From Adineta ricciae (taxonomy: Eukaryota; Rotifera; Eurotatoria; Adinetida; Adinetidae), in the NCBI GenBank assembly GCA_905250025.1, contig CAJNOJ010000230.1, forward strand, positions 1 to 64,000: a DNA stretch of 64,000 bases, read 5' to 3'. The notes below the pieces were generated by a model that worked only from the letters and a program-made list of their open reading frames with translations, was not told the DNA's origin and did no database searches. Positions 25,132 through 37,612 of this stretch are shown piece after piece. Every line of letters begins with the position of its first letter. The stretch's first letter is position 1. Position numbers and translations under genes: made by a program.

Positions 25132-28100
25132 TTATGCGAATCCACTACCACCTGTATTGAGCATATGTGGTAGTATTGGTCTTGGAGCATGAGGTTGAGT
25201 AAATGGTGATGGGCTCATCGGTGAACTACTCGTAAGATGAAGTGGTGCTGGGTTGCCTAACGTAGTTGTCGTGGGTGAACCTATCGAACTTGTGCTAGCT
25301 AGTGGTCTATAGGAACATAGCTATATAGTAATTTATTTCGATGCACAAATATGTCATTCTTACCGAAGTGGAATGCCTCTTACCGGCCCACGCACTATTG
25401 GATTGTGAACAGGAGCAGTTAAATTGGTTGAATTTGGTACGACGGTTCCAACAGGTCCTGTTGGAAACTGAGATGAGGTAGAAGAAATCGGCGCTAATTT
25501 TACACCTCGAGAATTTCTTGAATGAAAACGATCTGTGGGAGTCACTCCAGGCGCTTGGCCATCGCCTTTGGTTGAGCCTTTAACAGTAGTACGGCTGACA
25601 CGTCTTTTTTCTGTTCCGCCGCCACCACCTCGACAATATCTGTACAGAAGAATTGCAGCGATCAGAGCAGCCAATAGTATTAAAAAGCCAACTATTCCAA
25701 CCACCAAGCCAACAATTAGTCCAGTGCGGTTTGAATCGGAGTTATTTTGATTACTAGATTGAAGACCGGAACCGCCCTACAAAACAGAATAAATCATAGA
25801 AGAACATAGACGATATGGATCAATAAGAATACATTCTAGTACTAATGTTTCTATAGTTTATGTTAGTAGAGTAAGGTGTCGGTAAGAATTATAAGTGGAC
25901 AGTAAATACACACGTAAAACCAATTAGGTGAACAAACCAACAAATGAATATGCTGTTATCAGAATTTAATATAGTGTGTTTCTGAAATGTTACTGATAAC
26001 TGGTCACATTCTACTTGTGCGTTACCACTTACGTCTGTGCTATTCGTATTGGATACTGATGCGGTAGTTGTTGTTGTTGTTGTCGTTGCATTGCTGGAAG
26101 ATGATGTATTACCCGGATTAACACTCGAGCCAAATGGTGATGAAGTTGTTGTTGTTGTCGTTGCATTACCTCCTGTAACAGCGGTGGTAGTTGTGGTATT
26201 AGAAGCGGCGGCTGCTGTTGTTGTTGTCGTTGCGTTACCTTCTGTAACAGCGGTGGTAGTTGTGGTATTAGAAGCAGTGACTGTTGTTGTTGTTGTCGTC
26301 GTAGTGGTATTTGTTGAAGTCTACATATACGTTTGAGTAGTAAAAAGCGAAAGAATCTTAAAGTTGCGTTTCATATGTAGCCGACAACATGGGGAGATAT
26401 GTAGACACATTTCCATTTAGATTTGTTTTTCGAAAACAAGTGAAAAGAAGTACAGTGAGACATCACATGCAAAGATGTATAAGAAAGCGAGAAGTTTTAG
26501 AAGATTTAGGCGCAGATAGAAATATGGCAACATTAAAGTGATTGAATAGACATGCAAAGTACAATCATAGTCGTTTTCGCAATATGTTCCCTTTGTGTTA
26601 GACTTACTAAGAAAGTTCTATCAAAAACTTTTGGAAAAGAGTGTAACATACCGTGTTAGAACATAATCCATTTGAAAAACTGGCACGACTTGGGCAACTG
26701 GCAAGTGATAAGTTTCCAAAGCTAGCTGTATCCGCTTCATTTGCACATGGATACAAATCTGTAATATTTATTCCCTGGGCTAGGTATAACTGCTTTAAAT
26801 TGATTGAACTGCAATTACAATTGAGTCGAATGTTAGTAGTTGAATCAAGGCTGGTGAGTATGCTATTCAATGTTTGGAAGTCATTACATAAACCGTATGC
26901 GATCACTGTAGTGTCATCAATGATAACTGTACTGTCTGTCACAGATTCGGGAAGGACAATAGTTGCTGTTGAGTTTGTATTATTGGCCAATGTTGAATTT
27001 TGCGGGTTAAGAATATTCGTGACATTTATTGGATTATTATCCAGATTGATTGTTATATTTTTTCGTGTATAAATGAAAAAATCAAGGTACGTGATGGAGT
27101 TATTTCGTAGGTCGAGATAATTCAAAGAAGTCGGTGTTGGAGTAAGAACTGAATACGGTATCATTGTTAACATATTTGACGACAAGTCTAATGATGTCAA
27201 GTTTTTGAAATTACCGTTTGAGATGCTGACAGACGTTAACGTATTGTGTGATACCGATACTTTGGTAAAGTAGTCGAGACATGGAAATGTTGTGTCGCTG
27301 AGTGCTGTAAATGCTTGGTAACTTAAATCAATTTGTCGAGATGGTAAGGAGCAGAGATAAGTCGGAAGTGACGAAGCAGCCGGCGTGAATGTTACACGAG
27401 TCACGCTACTCATCGATGTGTTTGAGAGTAATGCAGCAGGTATCCGAGATGCGTTGTTGGATGTATCGTTGGTACATTGAATATTCACCGTAGTCAGATT
27501 TGTAAAAGTAAAGAAACACGTGCCAGGATTCATATCGACAGTTGCATAATGTGGATAAGTCGACTAAAATTTACCAAGCGAAACAAGAACGTGTTGAATT
27601 AGACATTGGAAAACTAAGAAAACCTACCGCGTTGAATGATGGTGCTGACATATTGGTTTTAGCTGTAAGTGCACTCTCGTCACTTTCGTTTATTCTGCAA
27701 AATCGAGGATATGTTTGAGTAAACGGTGCAGTGGAAATCGTATCGAATAAAGAATTGGCACAGGAAGAGTTGAAGAGTCTTGTGTAAGTATTGTTCTGCG
27801 AGCTATTGGAACAAATGGTATTCAGTATTGGATAAGTGGTACTAACACTTAGAACAGGCGTGGCTTGCTTCAAGAAATAAAGTTGAGCGCAACTGCAATC
27901 AATTACCGTCGTACCAAAGTCGAGAAAGCCGAGTTTTTTAGTAAAATAAGGCTCGGGTGGGTCTTCACTATTTCCGAAATACCATTGAACAACTTCTTCA
28001 CATTGATTATACATTTCATAGACAACATCGGTAAAGTTTATTGTTGGCCCATTGCCGGTTAACGACACTTTCCCTGTCATACTTCGAGTCGTAATCGAAG

Positions 28101-28834
28101 AGTAAAGATATTTATTGGTAATTGAAGTGATTTGGTTGTAGCTGAAATCTGCACTTGTCTTTACGTCTAAAATCCACAATTCAACAGCTGTTAGTTGATT
28201 ATAAGCAAAATTGATAATCTCTAATGTTGAAATATCATAAAAAGCATTGGCTGGTACCTCCGTAAGGTTATTATGTTGAAAGTAAAGATTTTTCAAAGTC
28301 GGCGTGTTGTATATCAAATATGATGGAAACATAGTGATTTGATTGTAACTAAGGTCCAGTGTGACTAAACTTGACAAGCATTCACTCAAATATCCTGTTG
28401 GATCGACGCTGTTAATTTTATTATTTGCAAAAATAACTGTCTAGAATAAGCGAGCAAAGTATACGGAGCAGAAGTATTTAATTTACTTACTATCAAATTT
28501 GGTATCATACAAATATTTGGAGGTATGGATGTAAATGGACCTGGTAGTGACTGACTGGCATTTACGGGATTTGGTAAGCCTTGTCCAATGAATACAGTAA
28601 TGTTTTCCAATTGATCGCTAGTTAAATCGGACAGTCGAAGCATTTGATTACTGACATTCTGTGGACATGCGAACGTCATGGTTTGTCCAATGATAGATCG
28701 ATTACATTCATGTGTGCCTAAATATGTCTATGTGGAGGAAGAAAGTAGTTTAATCGATTGAAAAAGCACGGAAGAAACGAAATACTTACTTGCCATAAGA
28801 ATGGCATTATCAACAAAATAAAAGCGTAATTCAT
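25132..28834 (-). CDS. Leucine-rich-repeat single-pass membrane receptor with Thr-rich stalk
   Basis: Seven exons (28790-28834, 28491-28727, 27628-28440, 26652-27563, 26033-26320, 25364-25776, 25132-25306) give 960 residues. Signal peptide (MNYAFILLIMPFLW), then two LRR blocks with repeats such as LVTLDLSYNQITMFPSYL and LTSLDLSSNMLTMIP, each closed by Cys-containing flanks (IDCSCAQLYF; LNCNCSSINLKQLYL) and many N-glycosylation sites. A 96-residue Thr/Asn/Ala stalk leads to one membrane helix (GLIVGLVVGIVGFLILLAA) and a basic, Pro/Ser/Thr-rich cytoplasmic tail of about 150 residues. The layout is a cell-surface adhesion or recognition receptor. No signalling domain is visible in the tail. Ligand unknown. 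Confidence 0.85.
26033..26320 (-). repeat. Exon-encoded Thr-rich stalk with internal repeat
   Basis: This exon is almost wholly an ACA/ACG/ACT Thr-codon array. Within it a segment reading ASNTTTTTAVT then E/G then GNATTTTT is present twice nearly unchanged. It is mucin-like, expected to be O-glycosylated, and of a kind prone to copy-number change. Its complement reads as a Val-rich frame on the plus strand, which is a shadow. Confidence 0.8.
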
Positions 28835-30605
28835 TGTGTTTTCTCGTCTATTCGATTGTCTTTTACATAATACAAATGTTCACCGGATAGCAAAATCTAG
28901 AATTAATCAGCAAAGACTCGTGTCGATCTCTGTCGAGAAGGAAAGAGAATTAATATACAGTTTTTATTTCTCAAAAGGATTTGAAAATGACTAGTTATGA
29001 TTGATTGACAGGAGCAATCTTTTGAAACGAAGTCTGCACTTATTTAAATACATATATGATGCATTCAATTTCATACAAGTTTAAAAAAAGAAGAAAAAAG
29101 CCGAAGGAGGGGGAAAGAGAAAGAAAATTACGCTTGTAGCAACAACCATGGAGACGATCGCGATTCTTTGATTACGTTTAGTTTGTTTTCAAATTTGTAT
29201 CTCACACAGCAACGAACTATGATGAAGCAACCATCAGATATGCTCTCTTGGTTCCTAAGGATGTATCATTTGAAACTGCTACCGTTGAAATGATTAACAA
29301 TCGTATCTAACGAGAAAAAATGTCTTGTTTTTTGTTGTCTTTGGAATTTTAAGTATATTTGTACTTTCTCTCTCTACTCCAGTTGACTATGTCAATAATT
29401 TAGTTTGCTTTCAAGCAAAACTTCTAATGAGTTCAAAGACCATACTCTGCTGGAATTTCATTAAGAAACATCTATTGCTTCAATCAGAAGTAGCGGATGA
29501 ACGCATGGAAAAACACTGCAATGTGAATTGTATCACGAATTGGCTTTTTATGACGATACTTACTTGAACAAGGAGCAAAATAATTCGAAACAACATATTT
29601 TCGTCATAACAAAAGAATAATATTTTTCGGAACACATGGAAACTAAACAGTCACAGAAGTCATGACAGCAAAAATATTTCTATGTTTGTTTGTTCTCGCA
29701 CTCATCGTCTAATACCTTTCTTTAGGAAAAAAATGCCTCTCGTATATAGAAGTGTGCTTTTTGAAGAAAAAAGAAAAAATTTCTTTTGTCGTTACCGTTC
29801 GAAACATCGATTTTTACTCTCGATTTGTTATCTAAGGTAAATAAAAAGAAAAAAACCGACCAAGTACAATCAAATTGATCGATTTGCCGGAATCTTGAAC
29901 GAAGCACTCTTCTACTCGTACTTCTCTAGTTCAGCCCCACCTCTCTCGAACGATTTCATTCATATGAAACAATGAACAAAAAGAAGATAAATTTCCAACT
30001 GAAACATATAATGAGATTAAACAATAATAGAAGATCGTATAATAATAATAATAAGAAAGAAGTCCTAAAATTGACATGCTTGTTTACATATATGTAAATA
30101 AATTCGTCCGTGATTCCGCTGGAATAATAATACATCAAGATGCATTCAATCGAGGAAATTTGTAGATTTCTCTAAATGTATCCGATGAGTTAAGCATCCA
30201 GACGTTCGTTTCGTTTCTTTGGCAACCATAGTTAAATTTTATTGTGTAAACGTGTCATTACTTTCAAACCCACCGTTAGTGATGACGGACTATCGGAATA
30301 CTACTTAGAATCTTGTCTCTATAAGCTGAAATATGCCATCAGTATGTCCTTCTGTATCCTTCAGGCGCAGGTAAACAACAAATTATTGACACAATGTAAA
30401 AGAATGGGTTATTCATCCTTTCTCACATTATTCTCGCTTAATTTTATCAGTCTGCTGCGTGTGCGCGTGTTTTTTCACTTTCTAATTGCATGATGTTAGT
30501 GTGTTGTTTACGAGAACGAGTTATTTATCGATATAAGTGGGAGTATAAACAGTGGTAGAAAACAAGAAAGTGAATACAGGTAAGAATCATTCCTATTCGT
30601 ATATT
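28835..30605. other. Intergenic, 1.77 kb
   Basis: Upstream of the LRR gene. A short open stretch at 29182-29310 (containing NYDEATIRYALLVPKD) and another at 29325-29567 have gene-like codons but no start, partner exon or family. They might be remnants. AAT/AAC-rich low complexity occurs near 30020-30060. Confidence 0.45.
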
Positions 30606-31317
30606 ATGCACGATCAATGGTATTTCGGAGTATGTTAATTACGTCGTTAGATTTCATTTCCACGAGTATGAACTGTTTTTCTTTAGAGTGAGCAGATTTT
30701 AGATGGACTGTATTTGATCGAAGTTCTCCAATCGGGCAAATTTGTCACGTTTTCACCGGAACGTTCGACATTAGTGCAGCAAGATCAAAATCTTGAAGTA
30801 AGTGTACAGATTGTTTACTAATTCAAAACTTTTTTTCCTTTCAAAATGGAATAGAACGATGGTGAATCACAAATCTTTGAAATTCAGCATATTGGCTACC
30901 GAGATTTCATTATTCGACATCATGTAACCGGTTTTGTACTTACTGTTCATAAGTAGTTATTTCTCGCCTCATTTACATACAGCTGAAATTGATTTTTTTT
31001 TCTTGTTTAATAGCGGTTCACCGTCACCGTGTGCGCCAGTTGTACTTTGCCGTTATTTAGGAGCCCGTACACCATATCAAACAGTCAATTTCGAACGATC
31101 GAATGATCAATCAAATGACATGTTAATATACATTAAACATACACGTATGGTCCTTGATATTGATGGTGGGAGTCAAAATTCGAACGCTCGTCTCCTTCAA
31201 GTTCCATTGAAAAAACATAATGCTGATCAGACCGCTCAACGATTTCGTTTACATCGTGTTAGTGAGAAAATCTCGCAGCAATTAACGCCGACAATTCCAA
31301 CTGGATTCTTTCGTTAA
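30606..31317 (+). CDS. Beta-trefoil (ricin-lectin-like) protein
   Basis: Four exons are proposed: 30606-30629, 30687-30797, 30855-30952 and 31014-31317, 178 residues. Exon 1 is only 24 bp (MHDQWYFG) and was chosen because it is the only nearby ATG that splices in phase. The body has three related stretches typical of a beta-trefoil: GLYLIEVLQSGKFVTFSPE, then FEIQHIGYRDFIIRHHVTG, then MLIYIKHTRMVLDIDGG with QRFRLHRV at the end. No signal peptide, so probably cytosolic. Sugar-binding QxW motifs are not evident. The exact start is uncertain; the fold call is moderate. Confidence 0.65.
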
Positions 31318-31443
31318 TTTGCAACTTTTCTTTTTTCGAACTGTCAGATGAATACGTTGTTAAATATCCTGGTGCTTGATGTATTTTAATTTTTATAAGA
31401 AAAAAAAAAGAGAAGAAAAGATGAAAAGAAACTACTTGTTCGA

Positions 31444-32178
31444 TTAAGCTTTATTAATAATGAAGACATCGTTGGGTTTCACTTGTTGTTTGCCTATACC
31501 TGGAAGGAATTCAGATGAATACTTAAATGGTAAACTACCTTTTGTTTGCTGTTTTGTGTTCATGTTTGATGGTGGTCGACTAGTAACTGTAACTCGTCGA
31601 ATGGTTTCGTCACTTGTCGTCGAGGATGTTGATGATGATGAAGACGAAGATGATGACAGAGATGAATGTGATTCTTGTTTTTTCGTTGGGCTGCTTTTCT
31701 TCTCGGAATTCGTTATTGCCTCATCTTGACTTGCTCGTTTCGAAGTCTTCTGTGAAGGACGATGATCGAACAAACGACTCCAACTTAAATTACGCATGTA
31801 GGAATCGAACGATGACGAATTGTAAAGATTCGAATGGAGTGGTTGACGATGCTTTCCTTTTGGTTTGCTTTTGCTCATGTAAGGAACGATCGCGTAATTG
31901 AATGGTTGAGGAGGTAAAGGAGCACGTGTTGAAGGAGGAGGATTACGATATGGTGATGGACCATAGTAGGGAGATTTTTGTGTAAGTACCAACTGGTCTT
32001 TGGCTGGAAGAGCTTGATGAGGCATACGGATTTGAGGCATCATTGGTGACACTTGTTGATATGGTACGGCCATTACCAAACAGTTTGGAGGTAATGGTGT
32101 TCCATTGATAATAGCTTGGACGGCTTGAGACATCGCCGCTTGGATGTAAGGAGTAGGCGTTGGGTACGGATAGTTCAT
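31444..32178 (-). CDS. Low-complexity Pro/Ser-rich protein
   Basis: One exon of 244 residues from the ATG at 32178. The N-terminal half is Pro/Tyr/Gln-rich (MNYPYPTPTPYIQAAMSQ); the middle is basic; a Ser run of about 12 residues lies near residue 185, followed by RRVTVTSRPPS and a C-terminus ending DVFIINKA. It is predicted to be wholly disordered, and no family is recognised. It is convergent with the trefoil gene, 126 bp from its stop. Codon use and length support a real gene. Confidence 0.6.
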   Translation of the reverse strand: MNYPYPTPTPYIQAAMSQAVQAIINGTPLPPNCLVMAVPYQQVSPMMPQIRMPHQALPAKDQLVLTQKSPYYGPSPYRNPPPSTRAPLPPQPFNYAIVPYMSKSKPKGKHRQPLHSNLYNSSSFDSYMRNLSWSRLFDHRPSQKTSKRASQDEAITNSEKKSSPTKKQESHSSLSSSSSSSSSTSSTTSDETIRRVTVTSRPPSNMNTKQQTKGSLPFKYSSEFLPGIGKQQVKPNDVFIINKA

Positions 32179-33037
32179 AGTTAGTTGAGGGTGCAATTCA
32201 AATGAATGCGAAAGTTCTTCTCTCTTTCGTTGTCTATTTTAGTGTTCACACCTTTTTGAAACACGTCTAAAACGAGAAAATGTCCAATAGATATTGAAAT
32301 GTGTTCTATACCTTTTTTAAAATTCTCATCATGATCAACGCAAGGCTGCGATTTAATCTCTTACCCTCAAACTTGCCAATGTACAGTGAACAACTCTCCC
32401 TCTCTCCTACAACTATAGTGAATCTCAACGTCGTAGATCTACGAATATCAACGAGAAAAAAAGAATCTATTGAAAGCATTTGGAACTCCTTTTTTCTTTA
32501 CTGCAGGTATTCTCCCTATTCAATGAACGATAGGTCATGCCTCATTTCCTTCGCTTAAGTGTACGTACATCCTACCTTGACTTCTCTCGTTCTTTCTTGC
32601 GCTTCTGCTCATATATTCAGTTAGCCTTCGAGAAATTTTTCTTTTCTTTCGATAATTGTTATCTATCATAACGTTGAAAATTGCACCGAACGGCAATCGA
32701 ATAACGTTCATATATATAAAAAAAAAACAGTATCTTGTCATCACCATTCATATGACGTGAAATCTTGATAGAGAATGCGTATGAACAACTATATGTACAT
32801 ATTAATTAGATATCAGATGTGTCATTTCGAAAAATCAAAAACGACGTAACAGTTGCTGATGGTTTCGATGTATTCTTCCGAAAGAAACGCTTCTAACGTC
32901 TAGAACATCCTTTTTTTGTTCTCGAACGAGGCATTCAGAGAAAAAAAGAACGCTGAAGAGTCTTGAGCTACCCTTATTGTCTCTTGGGAAGCATTCTTTG
33001 CCGCAGACTAAAAACAAAACTCAACAGTCTCAGACGC
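32179..33037. other. Divergent upstream region of the Pro/Ser-rich gene and synapsin
   Basis: About 860 bp between divergent start codons. No internal gene supported. Confidence 0.5.
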
Positions 33038-34855
33038 ATGATGAATTACATCAAACAACGTTTGTCATTAGGAGATCTTTCCGATGATTGCATCAGTCAA
33101 ATTAACAATACATCGAAAAGATCGGTTTCTTCGATATCAGAATCGAAGTTTTCTTCAACTAACAAATCGAAAATATTGTTTATTATTGATGAACCTTATG
33201 TCGACTGGTGAACAGGAATGAATGGCATGTTGTTTTTGTATCTATTTTTTGCTATCTTAGGAAGAAATATTTCAAAAACAGAAAAATTTTTGCCGATTAC
33301 GACATCCGAGTTGAACAGGTTTTATTTGATGTTTAAATGTTGTTCGTGTGAGAGACGTATTTTTGAATATAATCTATTCTATATCGAACTCTTTCAGGCG
33401 ACTTTTAAAGAAATCAACTTATCTGCGTATTCGAATGGTGGAATACTGATCAATATCAATACGTATCGAAAAGGAATTCCTATTGTTCGGTATGAAATGA
33501 AACTTCGAATTTCTTTATCTATGAAATACTTGCATGAAGATCATTCCATCCGGATTTTGTCCTCGTTCGACAGTATGTCAAAGATGTGAATGTTAATTGG
33601 ATCAGTATTATTCTCGGCATGCAGTATGGAGCGGTGCCAAGTGTCAATTCAATGAAAGCTCTATATAACTTTCAAGATAAACCTTGGATTGTATGCTTTA
33701 GTATTTCTTTTCTTCGTGGATATTCTTTTGTTTTGAAAACAGTATGCAGAATTACGGCAAATTCAGCGACGACTCGGCGAGGAACAGTTTCCATTGATTA
33801 ATCAAGCTTATTATCCAAATTATCGCAAAATGGTAAATAGATTTACTGAGTTATACGTGATTGTCGTTTCATTTGTAGTTTATTTCACCACCACATCCAT
33901 CCGTCATTAAAATTGGTCAAGCACATCAAGGCTTAGGAAAAGTATCTGAGCTTAAAAAACAATTATTCAAATGTTTCTACTGTTTTAAATGTAGATTTTG
34001 GTCAAAAACACGGCGGACTATCATAAAATAATGAGCATCATTGAAATGAGTCAATGCTATTCAACAATTGAACCATATATCGCTGGTCGATGTGATATTT
34101 TATTACAGAAGATCGGTCAGCATTATAAAGCATTAAGGTATCGTCGATTATGACGAGAACTTCACAGAATAGAGAGAAGTGTGAAAACCAATGTTAGCGA
34201 ATGTCGAGAGAATACTAAAATAAGACTAAGGTAACGAAGAAAATATCGAATGTCAAGTATGAACTCATTAGTAATCATCGACAGGATGTGTGGATGTGTA
34301 AACTATTCAGTAGGCTACTTTCTAATTAGCATCATTCTTCATTTAGACGAAGATCATTATCGAATAATTGGAAAGCGAATATCGGTTCGTGTATCATTGA
34401 AGAAATTCCATTGACCGAAAGGTTCGAATTGACAAAACGACATTCCATTTTCGATCTTTGTGTTCAAGATATCGTTTATGGCTTGACGAAGTCAGCCAAT
34501 TGTTTGGTGGACTGGATCTATGTGCGATTGAATTAGTTCAAGCAAAGGATGGAAGAGAATATATCATTCAGGTGAATGATTGTACAATGCAATTAATCGG
34601 CGAAGATCAAGAAACTGATCATCAACGAATCGCTGATTTAATCTTACATAAAATGGAAATCTTCTGTCGACCGAACGAACAAATGACACTTTTAACGTAG
34701 ATTACAAAACTGTTCTTAGTAATCTTGACTTTTGTCTGTTTATTCAAAGGCGAGCACCAAGTTTGATTCAATTGCCTATATTTCTATCGGATTATGAACA
34801 AAAGCACTTTTCAAATGAACATGTTCGTTGGCGATTACATCGAAAACATGTATAA
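33038..34855 (+). CDS. SYN: Synapsin
   Basis: About nine exons with short introns (one of about 200 bp at 34138-34346). The N-terminus MNYIKQRLSLGDL matches synapsin domain A (vertebrate MNYLRRRLSDS). The central ATP-grasp-like C domain is complete: KILFIIDEPYVDW, FADYDIRVEQATF, LGMQYGAVPSVNS, YNFQDKPWI, INQAYYPNY, VIKIGQAHQGLGK, LFGGLDLCAIELVQAKDGRE and LIGEDQETDHQRIADL. Synapsin tethers synaptic vesicles to the reserve pool and to actin. The C-terminus is very short (about 40 residues past domain C) with no Pro/Gln-rich D domain and no E domain. ATG codons at 33038 and 33041 are both possible. A second copy elsewhere could supply a longer form. Confidence 0.93.
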
Positions 34856-35561
34856 ATGACCAGTTTTTTTGTGTCTATTTAACATTTGGATGTTTAGACG
34901 ACCAACCGTCTAAGTAGCTTCAAACAAGCAGTTTCGAACTTTTTCAATCAAATGTATGTGTTGCTCTACATCTAATTTTAGTTTATTTGAAAGGAACTTT
35001 TTGTTTTAGAATGACTTGAAGCAAAACTGGACTCAGTTGTGTGTTATTTCCGAGAGAGAAAAAACACGTAAAATGTCGGTTTGATTCTCATTTCATAATA
35101 AAACGAACATCAATCAAAATACTTCCTTTTGCTTTTTTGTCGAACACGCATTCTTTCGTTGTAATACGAAGGGTAATAAATCTTATTTTTTTGCATCAAA
35201 TTGTACGCGTTTACGATGTTTACTACACATGTGTAGACAAGATATTATGTTATGTTTCATTGAGGGCAAAGTGCAGTCAACGAAAAAGGTAATGCTTCTT
35301 TTTTCTCTTCTCTTAGTATCGACTGTAGACTATACGTACATATAATGTGTGTATAAAAGTCACAATCACACCCCCATCGACTACTTCTTTCTCTCTCTCT
35401 CTCTCTCTGATTTATTTTTTCGTTTGTATGCTTCGAACAAAATTACGGTAGTGTGTTGCTGACACTGATTTTATATTTTTCTGTTCGGCTTGAAAGAAAA
35501 AGCGTGCGCAAGTATTTCGACTGAATAGCTTACATTTTTATTTCGATTTCAACCGGTTACT
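34856..35561. other. Intergenic; CT repeat
   Basis: 3' flank of synapsin and upstream region of the acyl-CoA ligase. A CT run lies at about 35390-35408. No gene supported. Confidence 0.6.
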
Positions 35562-37541
35562 ATGTTGTCAAAATCTTCGCGCATATGTCGTTCGTATCGA
35601 GTCATACCCTTATCCATAATCAATGCTTCGTCACGTGCTTCTTCAACAGCAGTCAAAGCTGACGATCGTCCAGTAAAATTAACGCAAAGCTATTACCATC
35701 ATGCATCCAGTGTACCTTTGTTGTATCATACAGTTGGACAGCATTTGAATATTTTAGCTGGGGAATACCCCGATCATCGATGTTATACATTCAAAGGTGA
35801 ACGCAATAAATCTTACACATACAAATCATTCCTCGATGAAGTCGATAGTTTAGCGACGCGTTTAATCGAGCTGGGCTTCGAGAAAAATGACCGGCTAGCT
35901 GTCTGGTTACCGAATACATCTGAGAATTGTGCACTGACGTATGCAGCATCGAGAGTTGGTGTCATCAAAGTAAGTAAAACTTGGGATAAGGACGCGGTTT
36001 ATTGTTCGTATTAAGGTAAATATTAATCCTGCGTATATGGGACGAGAATTACTCTATTGTTTGAATAAAGTCGCTTGTAAGGGTTTAGTGATGCGACCCA
36101 ATGTAAAAATTATTGACTGTATTAAAATAATCAATACGATAATTCCTGAACTTAGTGAAACAAAAGGTGAAATCAATTCGAAATCGATTCCATCATTGAA
36201 ACATATTATTCTAACACCGGGTGATAACGGACAAACAATAACTACACCACCGGGTATGCATTGTTATGTTGATCTTATACGCAAAGGTGGTAACAGCAAA
36301 CGCGATGAATTACAAGCGCGTCAGGCACACTTAGACGGTGATACTCCACTTTCGATTTTTTATACTTCGGGCACGACAGGACAGCCGAAAGCTGCTACTT
36401 TAACAAATTTTAATATGTAAGTTCGTTTAGAGAAAAGTTTCTGTTTTTTGTTTATCTATATACGAATCATTTTCTCTAGGCTTAATAATAACTTTCATCT
36501 ATGCTATATTTATCCTGAACTAATGAGCCGGGTTTGCTGTCCGATACCCACATTTCACATATTCGGTGAAATTGCCGGAACGTTGAATATCAATGTTCCG
36601 AAATATTTTACGACTTTTCCAAGTATATTACCAGATACGTTGGAAACCATGCGAACTGTTCAGGAGGAAAAGTGTACAGCGTTGGTTGGCGCACCGATTA
36701 TTTTTCGAGACATACTTGCACATCCAAAAAGAAAAGAATTCGATATGAGTTCTCTTCTTTTCGGCATCTTAGGTGCCGCACCTGTTAATCCGGCGTTAAT
36801 CGAACAATTGGAGCGTGAAATTCCGATTAAGACAATTTCACAAGGATTCGGTCAAACGGAAAATGCGGCATCGATGGCAATGAGTGTATTTGCTGAAAAT
36901 GACAAACAACGGCGGTATTCATCAGTTGGAAAAGCTCTACCACGACTTGAAATGAAAATCGCAGATGCAAACGGAAAAATTTTACCTGTCGGTCAAGAGG
37001 GAGAGATTTGCGCGCGAGGTTTCAACATAATGAGAGGTAAACTAGTTTATTTCATGTAAATTTTAAAAAATACATTCGGTCAATCTTAGGCTACTTCAAT
37101 GATGACGAGAAAACACGTGAAACAATCACTCCGACTGGTTGGTTACGAACCGGCGATTTAGGTGTTATGGATGACCAAGGTTATGTTTATTATCGTTCAC
37201 GCCAGAAAGAAATGGTTATCGTTGGTGGAATCAATGTTTATCCAGTTGAGGTTGAAAATTTTCTCCTAGAACATCCAAGCATTGGCGAGGCACAAGTCTT
37301 CGGTATGCCTGATAAACGCTATGGTGAAGTACTCTGTGCATGGATTAAACCAAAAGCAGGAATGAAAATTAATAATGTGGAAGAAGTGAAAAATTTTCTT
37401 GCATCAAAAGTGGCTTTCTTCAAAGTGCCAAAACACGTGAAAATTGTCGAATCATTTGCACCTTTTACCACACCAACTGGCAAAGTACAAAAATTTAAAT
37501 TGACTGAAGCAATGGTGAAGGAAGCTTCAGTAACAGCGTAA
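35562..37541 (+). CDS. ACSF2: Mitochondrial medium-chain acyl-CoA ligase, ACSF2-like
   Basis: Four exons (35562-35969, 36016-36416, 36480-37036, 37090-37541) give 605 residues. The Arg/Ser-rich N-terminus (MLSKSSRICRSYRVIPLS) is a probable mitochondrial presequence. The ANL-superfamily motifs are intact: P-loop-like FYTSGTTGQPKAAT, the A5-type GFGQTENA, the A7-type GWLRTGDLGVMDDQGYVYYR, the hinge RQKEMVIVGGINVYPVEVE, and the C-terminal PTGKVQKFKL with the catalytic Lys. It activates medium-chain fatty acids to acyl-CoA using ATP. Length and motifs match ACSF2. Confidence 0.92.
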
Positions 37542-37612
37542 CCTATGTCAAAAAAGTCTTGATACAAAAAGTTATGTTAATTTTTTATTTCAACTAATTA
37601 ACAATATTGATT

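Noticed and set aside
26037-26336. Val-rich plus-strand frame
   Set aside because: It is the complement of the Thr-codon array that encodes the LRR receptor stalk.
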